DNA of 64,000 nt, taken from positions 248,001-312,000 of the forward strand of contig NZ_JANCTC010000002.1 of assembly GCF_024297145.1 (NCBI RefSeq), written 5' to 3'. A model generated the notes under the pieces. That model did not search any database. It was not told the origin of the DNA and worked only from the letters and a program-made list of their open reading frames with translations. Positions 17,070 to 26,164 of this stretch are shown here, in pieces. Each line of letters begins with the position of its first letter. Position 1 is the stretch's first letter. The position numbers and the translations under genes are program-made. The DNA comes from Mesorhizobium sp. LMG 17147 (GTDB lineage Bacteria; Pseudomonadota; Alphaproteobacteria; Rhizobiales; Rhizobiaceae).

Positions 17070-18005
17070 ATGACCTCACCGATGTTCGAAAAGATCGCGC
17101 TGGTCGGCATCGGCCTGATCGGCTCGTCGCTGGCCCGCGTCATCCGCCGCGAGGGGCTCGCCGGCCAAGTCGCGATTTCGACGCGCAGCGAAGCGACGCT
17201 GGCGCGGGCAAGCCTACTCGCCCTCGGCGACACCTACACGACGGATGCGAAAGAGGCGGTTCGCGATGCCGATCTGGTCGTCGTTTCGGTGCCGGTCGGC
17301 TCTTCGGGTATCGTCGCCGCGGAGATCGCGCCGGCGCTGAAGAAGGGCGCCATCCTCACCGATGTCGGCTCGACCAAAGCATCGGTGATCGCGCAGATGC
17401 AGCCGCATGTGCCTGATGGCGTGCACTTCATTCCCGGCCATCCTTTGGCCGGCACCGAAAAGTCGGGACCAGATGCGGGTTTTGCCGAACTGTTCGAGAA
17501 CCGCTGGTGCATCTTCACGCCGCTGCCCGGCACCGATCCCGCGGCACTGGAAAGGCTCTCGGAATTCTGGCGCCGCTGCGGCTCCAACATCGACACGATG
17601 GACCCGCAGCATCACGACATGACGCTGGCCATCGTTTCGCACCTGCCGCACATCATCGCCTATAACATCGTCGGTACCGCCGACGATCTGGAGTCGGTGA
17701 CCAAGTCCGAGGTCATCAAATACTCGGCTTCCGGCTTTCGCGACTTCACCCGTCTCGCCGCATCCGACCCGACCATGTGGCGTGACGTCTGCCTGCACAA
17801 CAAGGATGCCATCCTCGAAATGCTGGCGCGATTCTCGGAAGATCTGTCCTCGCTGCAGCGGGCGATCCGCTGGGGCGACGGCGAAAAGCTGTTCGACCTG
17901 TTCACCCGCACCCGCGCCGTCCGCCGCTCGATCATCGAGGCCGGCCAGGACATCGACGTACCGGATTTCGGTCGCCAGGCAGTCGAACACCCGCCGAAGG
18001 GATAA
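17070..18005 (+). CDS. tyrC: Prephenate/arogenate (cyclohexadienyl) dehydrogenase
   Basis: 311 residues. The NAD-binding ALVGIGLIGSSLARVIRREG is at the N-terminus. The middle has DVGSTKASV, the catalytic-site HFIPGHPLAGTEKSGPD and CIFTPLPGTD, and the C-terminal helical domain follows. It oxidatively decarboxylates prephenate or arogenate on the tyrosine route; TyrC-type enzymes often accept both. There is no chorismate mutase or ACT domain. It starts 6 bases after hisC, so it is cotranscribed. MFEKIALVG at 17082 is an alternative start. Confidence 0.92.
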   Translation: MTSPMFEKIALVGIGLIGSSLARVIRREGLAGQVAISTRSEATLARASLLALGDTYTTDAKEAVRDADLVVVSVPVGSSGIVAAEIAPALKKGAILTDVGSTKASVIAQMQPHVPDGVHFIPGHPLAGTEKSGPDAGFAELFENRWCIFTPLPGTDPAALERLSEFWRRCGSNIDTMDPQHHDMTLAIVSHLPHIIAYNIVGTADDLESVTKSEVIKYSASGFRDFTRLAASDPTMWRDVCLHNKDAILEMLARFSEDLSSLQRAIRWGDGEKLFDLFTRTRAVRRSIIEAGQDIDVPDFGRQAVEHPPKG

Positions 18006-18036
18006 GCCGCGGCAGGCTGATCGCAGGCCAGACCGC

Positions 18037-19038
18037 CTAGTCAAGCGGCTTGATCTTGCCGAGTGGGATGAAGCCGAGCGAGGCCTTGCCCTTGACGATC
18101 TTCAGCGGCATCGACGGCTGGTTGCCGAGCAGCGCCAGTCCGGCAAAGCCGGTTTGGATCTGTTTCTTCTGCTCGGGGATGGCGGTGGCAAGGATCGCCG
18201 CCACGGCCTTTGGATCATTGAGCTTGATCGTCAAGTCGGCATTTATGAGACCGTCGTCATCGACCGACAGCGGTCCGGAAACGGTGACGCGCGCGGTTCC
18301 GGACGACAGATCGAGCTCGTGGATTTCGGCCGCGAGGCCGCGCAGGCTCTTCGGGTTTGCCATGATCAGCATCACGCCGTTCTTCAGCGTCACATCGCCG
18401 CTGCCATCGAGCGGCGGCAAGACGCGCCCGTCGATGGCCGCCGCGTCGATTTCGAGATCGGTGAAATTGCCGGCATAGTCGATGTCCGGGCCGTTTGGGC
18501 GCAATTGCCCGCTGGCAGTTCCGGCGCTGAACAGCGAGACGGGATCGGCATCGTCTGCCGGATCGGTCTGGCCGGACAGGCCTTCTGCCTGCAGCGAGAG
18601 GCGTCTCGGCAGCGGCCAGGACAGCTTCATGTCGGCCCGCAGATCATCCCAGTCGATCCAGAGCGGGGTCATGCCGGGAACGGAGGTCCTGAGTGGCCCC
18701 CTGAACTCGGCGGCAGGCGACAGAAGCCGCGTGATCTGGGTGGCAGCGTTGATCTTGCCTGTCGATGCCGCGACGTTGCGGCTGTCGTCCTCGTAAGCCA
18801 GACTGTCGCAGGAAAGGGTGAAGCTGAAGGGGTAGCCGCTGACCGCGAGATTGGCACAGTCGGCCTTGATGCCCTTGTCATCGAGATCGGCGACCGCCTT
18901 GTCGGCGGCGCTCTCGACCAGATCCGCCAGGTAGAACCAGCCCGCGCTGTAGATGCCGAACAGCACGAGAATGAAAGCGGCAAGCCACAACAGGCGGCGA
19001 CGCTGGCTGGGCGGCTGGCGCTCGTCACTTGACGTCAT
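18037..19038 (-). CDS. DUF2125 domain-containing membrane-anchored protein
   Basis: 333 residues from ATG 19038 (MTSSDERQPPSQRRR); the open frame upstream lacks protein character. A cytoplasmic Arg-rich stub is followed by one membrane helix at about 17-37 (LWLAAFILVLFGIYSAGWFYL). A large periplasmic part follows, with AVSGYPFSFTLSCDSL typical of DUF2125 and repeated beta strands. It is convergent with tyrC. Function unknown; an AsmA-like envelope role would be speculation. Confidence 0.82.
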   Translation of the reverse strand: MTSSDERQPPSQRRRLLWLAAFILVLFGIYSAGWFYLADLVESAADKAVADLDDKGIKADCANLAVSGYPFSFTLSCDSLAYEDDSRNVAASTGKINAATQITRLLSPAAEFRGPLRTSVPGMTPLWIDWDDLRADMKLSWPLPRRLSLQAEGLSGQTDPADDADPVSLFSAGTASGQLRPNGPDIDYAGNFTDLEIDAAAIDGRVLPPLDGSGDVTLKNGVMLIMANPKSLRGLAAEIHELDLSSGTARVTVSGPLSVDDDGLINADLTIKLNDPKAVAAILATAIPEQKKQIQTGFAGLALLGNQPSMPLKIVKGKASLGFIPLGKIKPLD

Positions 19039-19151
19039 GCTGCGGCTTTCGTTAACGCGGGTGGCACGGGCGGGCTGTCGCTTGCGGCAACAACGGTAGA
19101 CGGACTGAAACACCACCGGTGGAGTGGTTCGTCACAATCAGGCTTGGCGAT

Positions 19152-19685
19152 ATGGGCGATTTTTGGGTTTTTGGCTACGGCTCACTGATCTGGCGGCCGG
19201 GATTCGCGCATGTCGAGACGCGGCGTGCCCACCTGCATGGCTACCGCCGTTCGCTCTGTGTCTATTCTTTCGTGCATCGCGGCACGCGCGAACGGCCGGG
19301 CCTGGTGCTCGGACTCGACCGCGGCGGCTCCTGCATCGGGCTGGCGTTCCGGGTCCCAGGCGAGCTGCGCAACGAGGCCATCACCTATCTGCGCGAACGC
19401 GAGCTGGTCACCAACGTCTATCTCGAACGTGTGCTCAGCGTTCGCCTCGACAAGAGTGAAACGGATGGGAGCGGGACGGTCGAAGCCATCGCCTATGTCG
19501 TGGACCGCAGCCATGAGCAATATGCCGGTGCGCTCGACCCGGCCGAGGCGGCGGCCGTCGTTCGCGGCGCCGTCGGCCAGTCGGGGAGGAATGAGGATTA
19601 CGTGCTCAGCACGCTGGAGCACCTCGAAGCACTGGGTATAAGCGATCATTGGCTGGAAGACGTGACGAGACGGATCGCGACGTAG
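19152..19685 (+). CDS. Gamma-glutamylcyclotransferase, ChaC-like
   Basis: 177 residues from ATG 19152 (MGDFWVFGYGSLIWRPGF). The YGSL motif with RRAHLHGYRRSLC and LVLGLDRGGSCIGLAFRV matches ChaC, and the acidic ERELV after AITYL supplies the likely general base. ChaC proteins cleave glutathione to 5-oxoproline and Cys-Gly in the cytosol. An upstream ATG at 19119 is possible but lacks family similarity. Confidence 0.88.
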   Translation: MGDFWVFGYGSLIWRPGFAHVETRRAHLHGYRRSLCVYSFVHRGTRERPGLVLGLDRGGSCIGLAFRVPGELRNEAITYLRERELVTNVYLERVLSVRLDKSETDGSGTVEAIAYVVDRSHEQYAGALDPAEAAAVVRGAVGQSGRNEDYVLSTLEHLEALGISDHWLEDVTRRIAT

Positions 19686-19729
19686 CGCCTTTTATCGTTA
19701 TCATGATGTTTTCGGTGCCGTGACGCGGG

Positions 19730-20710
19730 CTACATCCTGAAAATCTGTTTACCAAGATCGGCGCGATCCAGGCTGTTTGCCACCGCAAGCTTGAACTCGG
19801 TCAGCGCGTGGAGACCGCCGACAGGAACGTGGAAGCCCGGCTGGCCAAAGATGTCGATGATCTCGCGTAGGACAGGCCGGTCGGCTTCGGCAGGCGGCGA
19901 AAAGAAGTAGCGATAGATATTTGCCCTGATTTCGACGCCGCTCAGCAACACATCGAAATTGTGCAGTTCGAAGCGCTCGGCACTCATTCCGCCATTGATC
20001 ACCATCTGCCCGCCGAGCGCCAGGGTGCGGATCAATTCGCCGCTGACAGGTCCGCCGACATTGTCGATAATCCCGTTCAATCCGGCGCCGGCGGTGATAT
20101 CCATCACCGCTTCCCGGATACTTGCCTTCAAGTCCGAAAGGTCAAGAATGGCAGAGGCGCCAAGCGTCTTCAGGTCGAAGCTCTGGTGCGAGCGCCGCAC
20201 CAGCGCGATGACGTTGATGCCGCGTCGTTGGGCGAACTGCATCACCATTGTTGAAATCGACGAATAGCCGGCCGTGACAGCCAGCCACTGCCCGGGCCGG
20301 ACACGGGAATCCGTCAGCAGATCCCACGCGGTAATGGGGTTCACCATCTGCCCGGCGCGTTCGACCGGATAGTCCGCAGGTAACGGGATCAGCCATTCGG
20401 CGGGAATGGCCGCGTACTCGGCCCAGCTGCCATAATAGCTGAACGCGACAAGCGTGCCCGGTTCCAGCAAGACGTTCGCGCCAACGGCTTCGACGATGCC
20501 GGCACCGTGGTTTCCCGCGATCTGCCGGGGAAAATGCGGCTTCTTCGGTTCGGGATAGAGGTCCTGGATAAACAGGAAGTCGCCCGGATTGATCGAAGCC
20601 GAGACCATCCTGACCAGCACCTCGCCGTCGCCGATGCGCGGCATCGGCAGGTCGTCCATGTAGAGCACGTCGCGCGGCGAACCGATGGCGTCAAATACGA
20701 TTGCTTTCAT
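19730..20710 (-). CDS. Zinc-type alcohol dehydrogenase/quinone reductase family protein (MDR)
   Basis: 326 residues from ATG 20710 (MKAIVFDAIGSPRDV). GroES-like N-terminal half with SINPGDFLFIQ and GNHGAGIVEAVG. The nucleotide fold follows at about 140-260 (WLAVTAGYSSISTMVMQFA, VIALVRR). The catalytic zinc Cys/His set of true alcohol dehydrogenases is not evident, so a quinone or enoyl reductase (MDR superfamily) is more likely. It is divergent from an aldo/keto reductase across a 330-base region with repeated TGGCA half-sites. Confidence 0.82.
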   Translation of the reverse strand: MKAIVFDAIGSPRDVLYMDDLPMPRIGDGEVLVRMVSASINPGDFLFIQDLYPEPKKPHFPRQIAGNHGAGIVEAVGANVLLEPGTLVAFSYYGSWAEYAAIPAEWLIPLPADYPVERAGQMVNPITAWDLLTDSRVRPGQWLAVTAGYSSISTMVMQFAQRRGINVIALVRRSHQSFDLKTLGASAILDLSDLKASIREAVMDITAGAGLNGIIDNVGGPVSGELIRTLALGGQMVINGGMSAERFELHNFDVLLSGVEIRANIYRYFFSPPAEADRPVLREIIDIFGQPGFHVPVGGLHALTEFKLAVANSLDRADLGKQIFRM

Positions 20711-21040
20711 GCCGTTCTCCATAACAAATGATCTTAGGGCAACAGTCTGGGCCCGGCCGACCGCGTCGGCGCGGCGGAACCTACGGTCGGCTGGCAAAAG
20801 TCAGAATTGGCAGATTTGACAATCTATGTGCCAAATTTGCCAGATCGTTTCTTCAGAGGCTGCTGGTTTGGTATCCGGGACCAGCGCCTTGAGCCGGAAA
20901 CGGCGCGGCGGGTCGCGGCTTTGTGAAGCGCCGGCGGGGTGGCAAAGAGGCTATGCGTTTGACGTTGCCACGGCGCGACATAGGTTAGCCCAGTCGGCGG
21001 CTCCCATCCGCCCCAGCATGAATCACCATGGAGATCAGTC
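20711..21040. other. Divergent intergenic region between MDR and aldo/keto reductase genes
   Basis: No gene seen. It contains the half-site array at 20791-20843 and the ribosome site (GGAG) of the TTG-started reductase. Nothing else is recognised. Confidence 0.5.
20791..20843. promoter_or_regulatory. Putative operator: four TGGCA half-sites
   Basis: CTGGCAAA (20791) and TTTGCCAG (20836) form one inverted pair; TTGGCA (20807) and TGCCAA (20829) form a nested pair. TTGACA (20816-20821) lies in between as a possible -35. No regulator gene is adjacent. Confidence 0.4.
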
Positions 21041-21988
21041 TTGCAGAAACGTCGTCTCGGTCGCACCGACCTATCCATCGCGCCATTGGTTCTGGGCGGC
21101 AATGTGTTTGGCTGGACCGCCGATGAGAAAACCTCGTTCGACCTGCTCGATGCCTTCATTGAGGCCGGTTTCAACGCCATCGACACGGCGGATTCCTATT
21201 CGCGCTGGATTGCCGGCCACCAGGGCGGCGAATCGGAAACCATCATCGGCAGATGGATGAAGAGCCGTGGCAACCGCGACAAGGTCGTCGTCATCACCAA
21301 GGTCGGCTCGGATATGGGACAGGGCAAGAGGGACCTTTCGGCCGCCTATATCGAAAAGGCCATCGATGCTTCGCTGAAGAGGCTGCAGGTCGACAGCGTC
21401 GATCTCTATCTGTCGCACTGGCCCGACCCGGCGACCCCTTATGAGGAAACGCTCGGCGCTTACCAGAAACTGCTCGACAAGGGCAAAATCCGTTATGCCG
21501 GCGCTTCCAACCTCGACGCCGCCCAGTTACGCGCCGCACTCGACGTGGCAAGCCTGCGCGGCCTGCCGCGCTACGAGGTGCTGCAGCCGGAGTACAACCT
21601 CTACGACCGCTCGTCCTTCGATGGTCCGCTGCGTGACCTCTGCACGGCCGAGGACATCGGCGTCATCACCTATTTCAGCCTCGCCAAGGGATTTTTGAGC
21701 GGCAAGTACCGCAGCGAAGCCGACCTCGGCAAAAGCCCGCGAGGTGGCGGTGTGAAAGGGTACCTCAATTCGCGCGGCATGCGCATCCTCTCAGCGCTCG
21801 ATGCCGTGTCGGCCAGACATTCGGCCACGCCGGCGGAAGTGGCGCTTGCCTGGGTGATGGCGCGGCCCGGCGTCACCGCTCCGATCGCCAGCGCGACGAC
21901 GCTCGACCAGCTCGACAGCCTGGTGCGGGCCGCGTCGTTGCAGCTCAGCCCGGACGATATCGCCGAGCTCGACAAGGGCAGCGCATAG
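21041..21988 (+). CDS. Aldo/keto reductase
   Basis: 315 residues starting with TTG at 21041, set by GGAG 7 bases upstream and the family start MQKRRLGRTDLSIAPLVLGG. The catalytic tetrad is visible: Asp-Tyr in AIDTADSYSRW, Lys in VVVITKVG, His in VDLYLSHWPDP. NADPH-binding residues lie near the C-terminus (VTAPIASATTLDQLD). It is an NADPH-dependent carbonyl reductase of the YajO/Tas-like group; substrate unknown. Confidence 0.88.
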   Translation: MQKRRLGRTDLSIAPLVLGGNVFGWTADEKTSFDLLDAFIEAGFNAIDTADSYSRWIAGHQGGESETIIGRWMKSRGNRDKVVVITKVGSDMGQGKRDLSAAYIEKAIDASLKRLQVDSVDLYLSHWPDPATPYEETLGAYQKLLDKGKIRYAGASNLDAAQLRAALDVASLRGLPRYEVLQPEYNLYDRSSFDGPLRDLCTAEDIGVITYFSLAKGFLSGKYRSEADLGKSPRGGGVKGYLNSRGMRILSALDAVSARHSATPAEVALAWVMARPGVTAPIASATTLDQLDSLVRAASLQLSPDDIAELDKGSA

Positions 21989-22066
21989 CCGCGCACGATC
22001 GTTCAAGACCGGCGCCGCTGCCTTGCCCTACCGTCCCTGCATCGTCACAGGATGCAGGGACGTCGC

Positions 22067-22687
22067 ATGGCCGGACAGGGTCTTCTCGATCAGCAGCTAT
22101 GGCAGCAATTGCTGGCGCTTGTGCTGGCATCGGCCATCGTTATGGGCAGCCCGGGGCCGGCGACGATAAGTGTCACCGCGATCGGCGCCGCGTTCGGCCT
22201 GCGCGATTCGCTCCGTTATGCCTCGGGAATCGTTGTCGGCACGGTCCTCGTGCTTTTGGTGGTGGCGACGGGCATCATGGCCGTTCTCACCGCGCTGCCG
22301 AAGCTCGCAGCGCTGTTGGCGGTCGCCTCGGCAGCCTACATCCTCTATTTGGCGTTCAAGATAGCGACGGCCCCGCCACTGGCGGCACGCGTCGGTAGGG
22401 CAGCGCTTCCCACTTTCCTTGGCGGGTTCCTTCTGGCCGTTGCCAATCCGAAAGCCTATGTGGCGATTGCCGCCGTGTTTGCCGGCGCGTCTTCCGGCAC
22501 CGGCGGTCTTGCTATTTCAGCCAAGCTGGCGGTCCTCGCCTTGATGATCGTTGCCATTCATCTCTTGTGGCTTCTCGCCGGCGCGGCTTTTGCACGTTTG
22601 CTGCGCAAACCGCTGGCGTCGCGGATCATCAATCTGGTGTTTGCGGTGACGCTGATTGCAACAGCCGGCCTGGCTGCCTTGCCGTGA
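22067..22687 (+). CDS. LysE family translocator
   Basis: 206 residues from ATG 22067, with AGGGA upstream; ATG 22052 is an alternative. About six membrane helices with the LysE/RhtB hallmark GSPGPATISVTAIGAAFGLR at the end of helix one and FLGGFLLAVANPKAYVAIAAV. Members export amino acids or analogues. The substrate cannot be predicted. Confidence 0.87.
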   Translation: MAGQGLLDQQLWQQLLALVLASAIVMGSPGPATISVTAIGAAFGLRDSLRYASGIVVGTVLVLLVVATGIMAVLTALPKLAALLAVASAAYILYLAFKIATAPPLAARVGRAALPTFLGGFLLAVANPKAYVAIAAVFAGASSGTGGLAISAKLAVLALMIVAIHLLWLLAGAAFARLLRKPLASRIINLVFAVTLIATAGLAALP

Positions 22688-22715
22688 ACCCTTCTGGCGT
22701 TCGCGGCAGGGTGTC

Positions 22716-23516
22716 TCAGCCTTTCAATTCACGTTTCGCGTCCAGCTCACCAAGCCTTTTCACCGCCGTCGGCGGCATCGGCGGCGGGTTCGGCGTCTGC
22801 GACGCCTCGACGAGGAGCTGGTCGCAGGCTGCTTCCGTCTCGCCGATCAGCCGGTGCATGAATTCTTCCTTGCCGAGGCCCGGCGGGATCGGCGGCAGGA
22901 AGCGCGCCTTGATCGTACCGGGATAGCGCAGGAATTTGCGGCGCGGCCAATAGAGGCCGGCGACGTGAGCGACGGGCACCACTGGAATGCCAAGTTGCGC
23001 ATAAAGTTCGACGATGCCGTATTTGTAGACCGGTTCGTCACCCGGCGCACGGCGCGTGCCCTCGGGATAGATGATGAGCTGGCGCGGATTGCGCGCCAAT
23101 TCCTGTTTGGTCGCGGCGATCACCATCTTCAATGCCTTCGAGCGGCTGCCGCGATCGACCGGAATCATCCGCATCTTCAAGATGTACCAACCGAAGAACG
23201 GGATCCAGGTCAGCTCCCGCTTCAATATGTAAACGGGATCGTCGAGATACGGCAGGAAAGCGATCGTGTCCCAGAAGGACTGATGCTTCGGCGCCAGGAT
23301 GAAGGAGCCTTCAGGCAGGTTTTCCAGGCCGGTGATCTCACTTCTGGTGCCGGCGATCTTGTCGTAAAGCCACATGCTGGTGCGCGACCAGAATTTCGGC
23401 ACAAACCAGGCGCGATGGCGCGGCGACAGAAAATAATACGGAGTCCAGAGGATCATCTGGACGATCAAGTTGAGGTAGAAGGCGAGATTGAACGCCAGCG
23501 AGCGGAAATAGAGCAT
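22716..23516 (-). CDS. plsC: 1-acyl-sn-glycerol-3-phosphate acyltransferase
   Basis: 266 residues. An N-terminal membrane helix (NLIVQMILWTPYYFL) is followed by the acyltransferase block KHQSFWDT (catalytic His-x4-Asp), the substrate-binding IPVDRGSRSKALK and IIYPEGTRRAPG. It acylates lysophosphatidic acid to phosphatidic acid on the inner face of the membrane. It is convergent with lysE. Confidence 0.9.
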   Translation of the reverse strand: MLYFRSLAFNLAFYLNLIVQMILWTPYYFLSPRHRAWFVPKFWSRTSMWLYDKIAGTRSEITGLENLPEGSFILAPKHQSFWDTIAFLPYLDDPVYILKRELTWIPFFGWYILKMRMIPVDRGSRSKALKMVIAATKQELARNPRQLIIYPEGTRRAPGDEPVYKYGIVELYAQLGIPVVPVAHVAGLYWPRRKFLRYPGTIKARFLPPIPPGLGKEEFMHRLIGETEAACDQLLVEASQTPNPPPMPPTAVKRLGELDAKRELKG

Positions 23517-23622
23517 ACAGCAAGTGCCCGGTGAGGAGGTGTGCGTTGGTTACACCAAGCGCCGGCAAAAAGGAAACGCTGCGAGGCGGGCGATCGGCCG
23601 CTCTTGCGATGGGCCGTCTTCG

Positions 23623-24531
23623 TCACATTTGCCACGTCGCCTGCAGCAAGCGCTGTCTCAGGCGCGGGGCGGCGAAGTCGAGGAATGCACGCAGCTTCAC
23701 CGGCAGAAGCCCCTGGCCGGCATGGACGAGGCTCACCGGCCATGGGTCCGGCTCAAACTCCTGCAACACCGGGCGCAGCGTACCAGACCGGACGGCGGGG
23801 GCGATCTGGTAGGAAAGCAGCCTCGTCACGCCGACGCCGGCAATCGCCGCATCGATTGCTGCCTCAGCCGTGTTGACCCGTAACCTGGAGCGGACCGGCA
23901 CGCTGAATTCAGCCTTGCCGGTGGCGAAGCTCCAACTGGCGGCGGTGAGCCCTTCGAAGGTGATTGCACTGTGTCCTGCAAGTTCTTGCGGCGTTTTCGG
24001 TGTGCCGTGCTCGGCGAGATAGGCCGGGCTCGCGCAAACGACGCGGCGGATTGAACCCAGGCGGGTGGCGATCAGGCTCGAATCGGCAAGCTCGCCGATG
24101 CGGATGGCGAGGTCGATGTGCTCTTCGATCAGCTGGGTTATCCGGTCGGCGAGTGTCAGCCGCACACTTACCTCGGGATAGACGGAGAGGAAGCCGGTGA
24201 CGACCGGCAGCACATGCAGGCGGCCGAAGACGATCGGCGCAGTGACGATCAGTTCGCCGGTCGGGGCGCTGTATTCGCCGGCGGCCATTCGCTCGGCCTC
24301 GCCGATCTCATCGAGAATGCGACGACAGGCGGCGAGATAGGCGTGGCCCGCATCGGTCAGCGACAGCTGCCGCGCCGAGCGGTTCAACAGCCGTGTCTTC
24401 AGGTGCCTTTCCAGGTCCGAAACCTTGCGGCTGACCGTCGTCAGCGGAATGCCGAAGCGACGCCCGGCAGCCGAGAGGCTGCCTGTCTCCGCCGCGGCAA
24501 CGAAAAGCGACATGGACTGGAGGCGATCCAT
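23623..24531 (-). CDS. LysR family transcriptional regulator
   Basis: 302 residues. N-terminal winged helix (FVAAAETGSLSAAGRRFGI, TVSRKVSDLERHLKTRLLNR), then the periplasmic-binding-like effector domain from about residue 90. It resembles the CrgA/AaeR-like group. Divergent from the flavin oxidase gene at 24664, so that gene is the probable target. Two palindromes lie between them. Confidence 0.9.
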   Translation of the reverse strand: MDRLQSMSLFVAAAETGSLSAAGRRFGIPLTTVSRKVSDLERHLKTRLLNRSARQLSLTDAGHAYLAACRRILDEIGEAERMAAGEYSAPTGELIVTAPIVFGRLHVLPVVTGFLSVYPEVSVRLTLADRITQLIEEHIDLAIRIGELADSSLIATRLGSIRRVVCASPAYLAEHGTPKTPQELAGHSAITFEGLTAASWSFATGKAEFSVPVRSRLRVNTAEAAIDAAIAGVGVTRLLSYQIAPAVRSGTLRPVLQEFEPDPWPVSLVHAGQGLLPVKLRAFLDFAAPRLRQRLLQATWQM

Positions 24532-24550
24532 AGCTCTACCGAAAATTTGC

Positions 24551-24593
24551 CCTTCCGAAAAACGGAAGGATAGGTTGCAGATATGGCATCTGC
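24551..24593. promoter_or_regulatory. Putative LysR operator
   Basis: CCTTCCG-AAAAA-CGGAAGG (24551-24569) is a perfect inverted repeat with an inner T-N11-A, the LysR-type motif. GCAGAT-N5-ATCTGC (24577-24593) is a second. Both lie in the 132-base divergent gap. Confidence 0.5.
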
Positions 24594-24663
24594 ATCTCGA
24601 AGACGGAAGGCCCTATTCTTGTAAGCGAACAATGCAGCGCACTCGGCGCCTAAGGAGATCTTC

Positions 24664-25284
24664 ATGAACGCTCACACCAGCGATGTCGCCTTCACCCCGA
24701 CGGTGAAGGCGATCCAGGCCCGCAAGGGCTCGCGCCAGGCCTATGCCCGTGTCGAGGAGCGTGGCGGCTGGCAGGCGGCAATCACGCCCGATCTCGCCGC
24801 CTTCATCGAGGCGCAGACCAGCGTCTTTCTGTCGACCGCCAATGCGGACGGGCAGCCTTACATCCAGCATCGCGGCGGGCCTGCCGGTTTCCTCAAGGTG
24901 CTCGACGAACGGACGATCGGCTTTGCCGATTTTTCCGGCAACAGGCAGTTCATCACCCAGGGCAACCTCAGCGACAACCCACAGGCTTTCCTGTTTCTGA
25001 TCGATTATGCGCACCGGCAACGCATCAAGATCTGGGGCAAAGCGCAAGTCGTCGAGGGCGATGCCGAGCTGACGGCAAGGCTGATGCCGCAAGACTATAA
25101 GGCGCGACCCGAGCAGGTTATCCTGTTTACGGTTTCGGCTTGGGATTCAAATTGTTCGCAGCACATCCCGCAGCGTTTCGAAGCGGCCGACGTGGCGGCG
25201 GCGCTGGGCGAACGTGACAAGCGCATCGAACGGCTCGAACAGGAGATCGCACGCTTGCGATCGGATGCAGCAGCCAGGGAATAA
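24664..25284 (+). CDS. Pyridoxamine 5'-phosphate oxidase family flavin protein
   Basis: 206 residues. Split-barrel FMN-binding domain: STANADGQPYIQHRGGPAGFLKVLD, then IGFADFSGNRQF and ALFLIDYAHRQRIKIWG-like strands. The C-terminal ERDKRIERLEQEIARLRSD is a short coiled coil. These proteins are usually general flavin oxidoreductases rather than true PdxH, since the pyridoxine-binding C-terminus is missing. Divergent LysR at 23623. Confidence 0.85.
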   Translation: MNAHTSDVAFTPTVKAIQARKGSRQAYARVEERGGWQAAITPDLAAFIEAQTSVFLSTANADGQPYIQHRGGPAGFLKVLDERTIGFADFSGNRQFITQGNLSDNPQAFLFLIDYAHRQRIKIWGKAQVVEGDAELTARLMPQDYKARPEQVILFTVSAWDSNCSQHIPQRFEAADVAAALGERDKRIERLEQEIARLRSDAAARE

Positions 25285-25314
25285 GAGCCAGGGGATAAAA
25301 AGTGCCGGTGCCGT

Positions 25315-26076
25315 TCAGCTTCCGCCTGCGGCGTCGGCCAGCGCGACGCTCTCGGTTTGCTTCACCGGCATGATGCCGCGGGCCAGCGCCAGCAGGTATT
25401 TGTTATATTCGGTGAACAGTACACGCAGCGCTTCCGGCTTGGTCAGCCAGCCGCCATTCTCGAGGTTGGTGTTGACCACCGGATAGGGCTCGAGCCTTGC
25501 GCCGTGCAGCAGCCGGCCCATTTCCAGCAGGCTGCGCGGCATGTGATAATTGTTGGTGACGAGAATGACGGTGCCGTAGGCATGGTCCTCGACCCATTTG
25601 GCGCTTTCCTCGGCATTGCCGATCGTGTCGAGCGCAGCGCGGTCGATGTCGACGCAGCATGAAAACAGCCTCTTGTCGCCGCCGGTCGCGGCCTGAAGCT
25701 GGCGGCGGCTGGCGGAAGGATGGACGCCGCTGATCAGCAGCCGCTCGCCCTTGCCTGACGCAAGCAGGCCCATAGCAGCGTCGAGTCGCGACTGGCCGCC
25801 GGTCAGCACGATGATAGCGTCTGCCCTTGCCGGATTGGCGGGCGTCGTCAGACGGCTGACGGTATTGGCGAACCAGCCGAAGCCGGCGACAAACAACGCC
25901 ACAAGGGCGAGCAGAAGGAGAGCCGAGAGGCGCAAGGAGCGGGCTGCCAGCAGCCGCCCATGTTTGGCGGATTGATCCGGCTTGGTAAATTCATCAGGCC
26001 CGGCGAATTCATGCGGACGCGCAACCAGCACTGGCATGCACCCAGCGGTATCGGTCGAGTCCCGAACGTCCATCAT
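25315..26076 (-). CDS. YdcF/ElyC/SanA family (DUF218) membrane protein
   Basis: 253 residues. One membrane helix at about 47-70 (LSALLLLALVALFVAGFGWF) precedes the DUF218 domain: IIVLTGGQSRLDAAMGLLASG, LLISGVHP and VTNNYHMPRSLLEM near the active site. Family members act in the envelope; the exact reaction is unknown. The start is uncertain: ATG 26076 is taken, and MPVLVARPHE (26037) is an alternative. Confidence 0.82.
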   Translation of the reverse strand: MMDVRDSTDTAGCMPVLVARPHEFAGPDEFTKPDQSAKHGRLLAARSLRLSALLLLALVALFVAGFGWFANTVSRLTTPANPARADAIIVLTGGQSRLDAAMGLLASGKGERLLISGVHPSASRRQLQAATGGDKRLFSCCVDIDRAALDTIGNAEESAKWVEDHAYGTVILVTNNYHMPRSLLEMGRLLHGARLEPYPVVNTNLENGGWLTKPEALRVLFTEYNKYLLALARGIMPVKQTESVALADAAGGS

Positions 26077-26164
26077 GAAATGGTTAATCCCGAAGTACGG
26101 CCTTTGGTAGGAAAAAAATGCAATTTTCGTGACGAGGCGTTTTCATCCGTGATCGATCTTTCCT

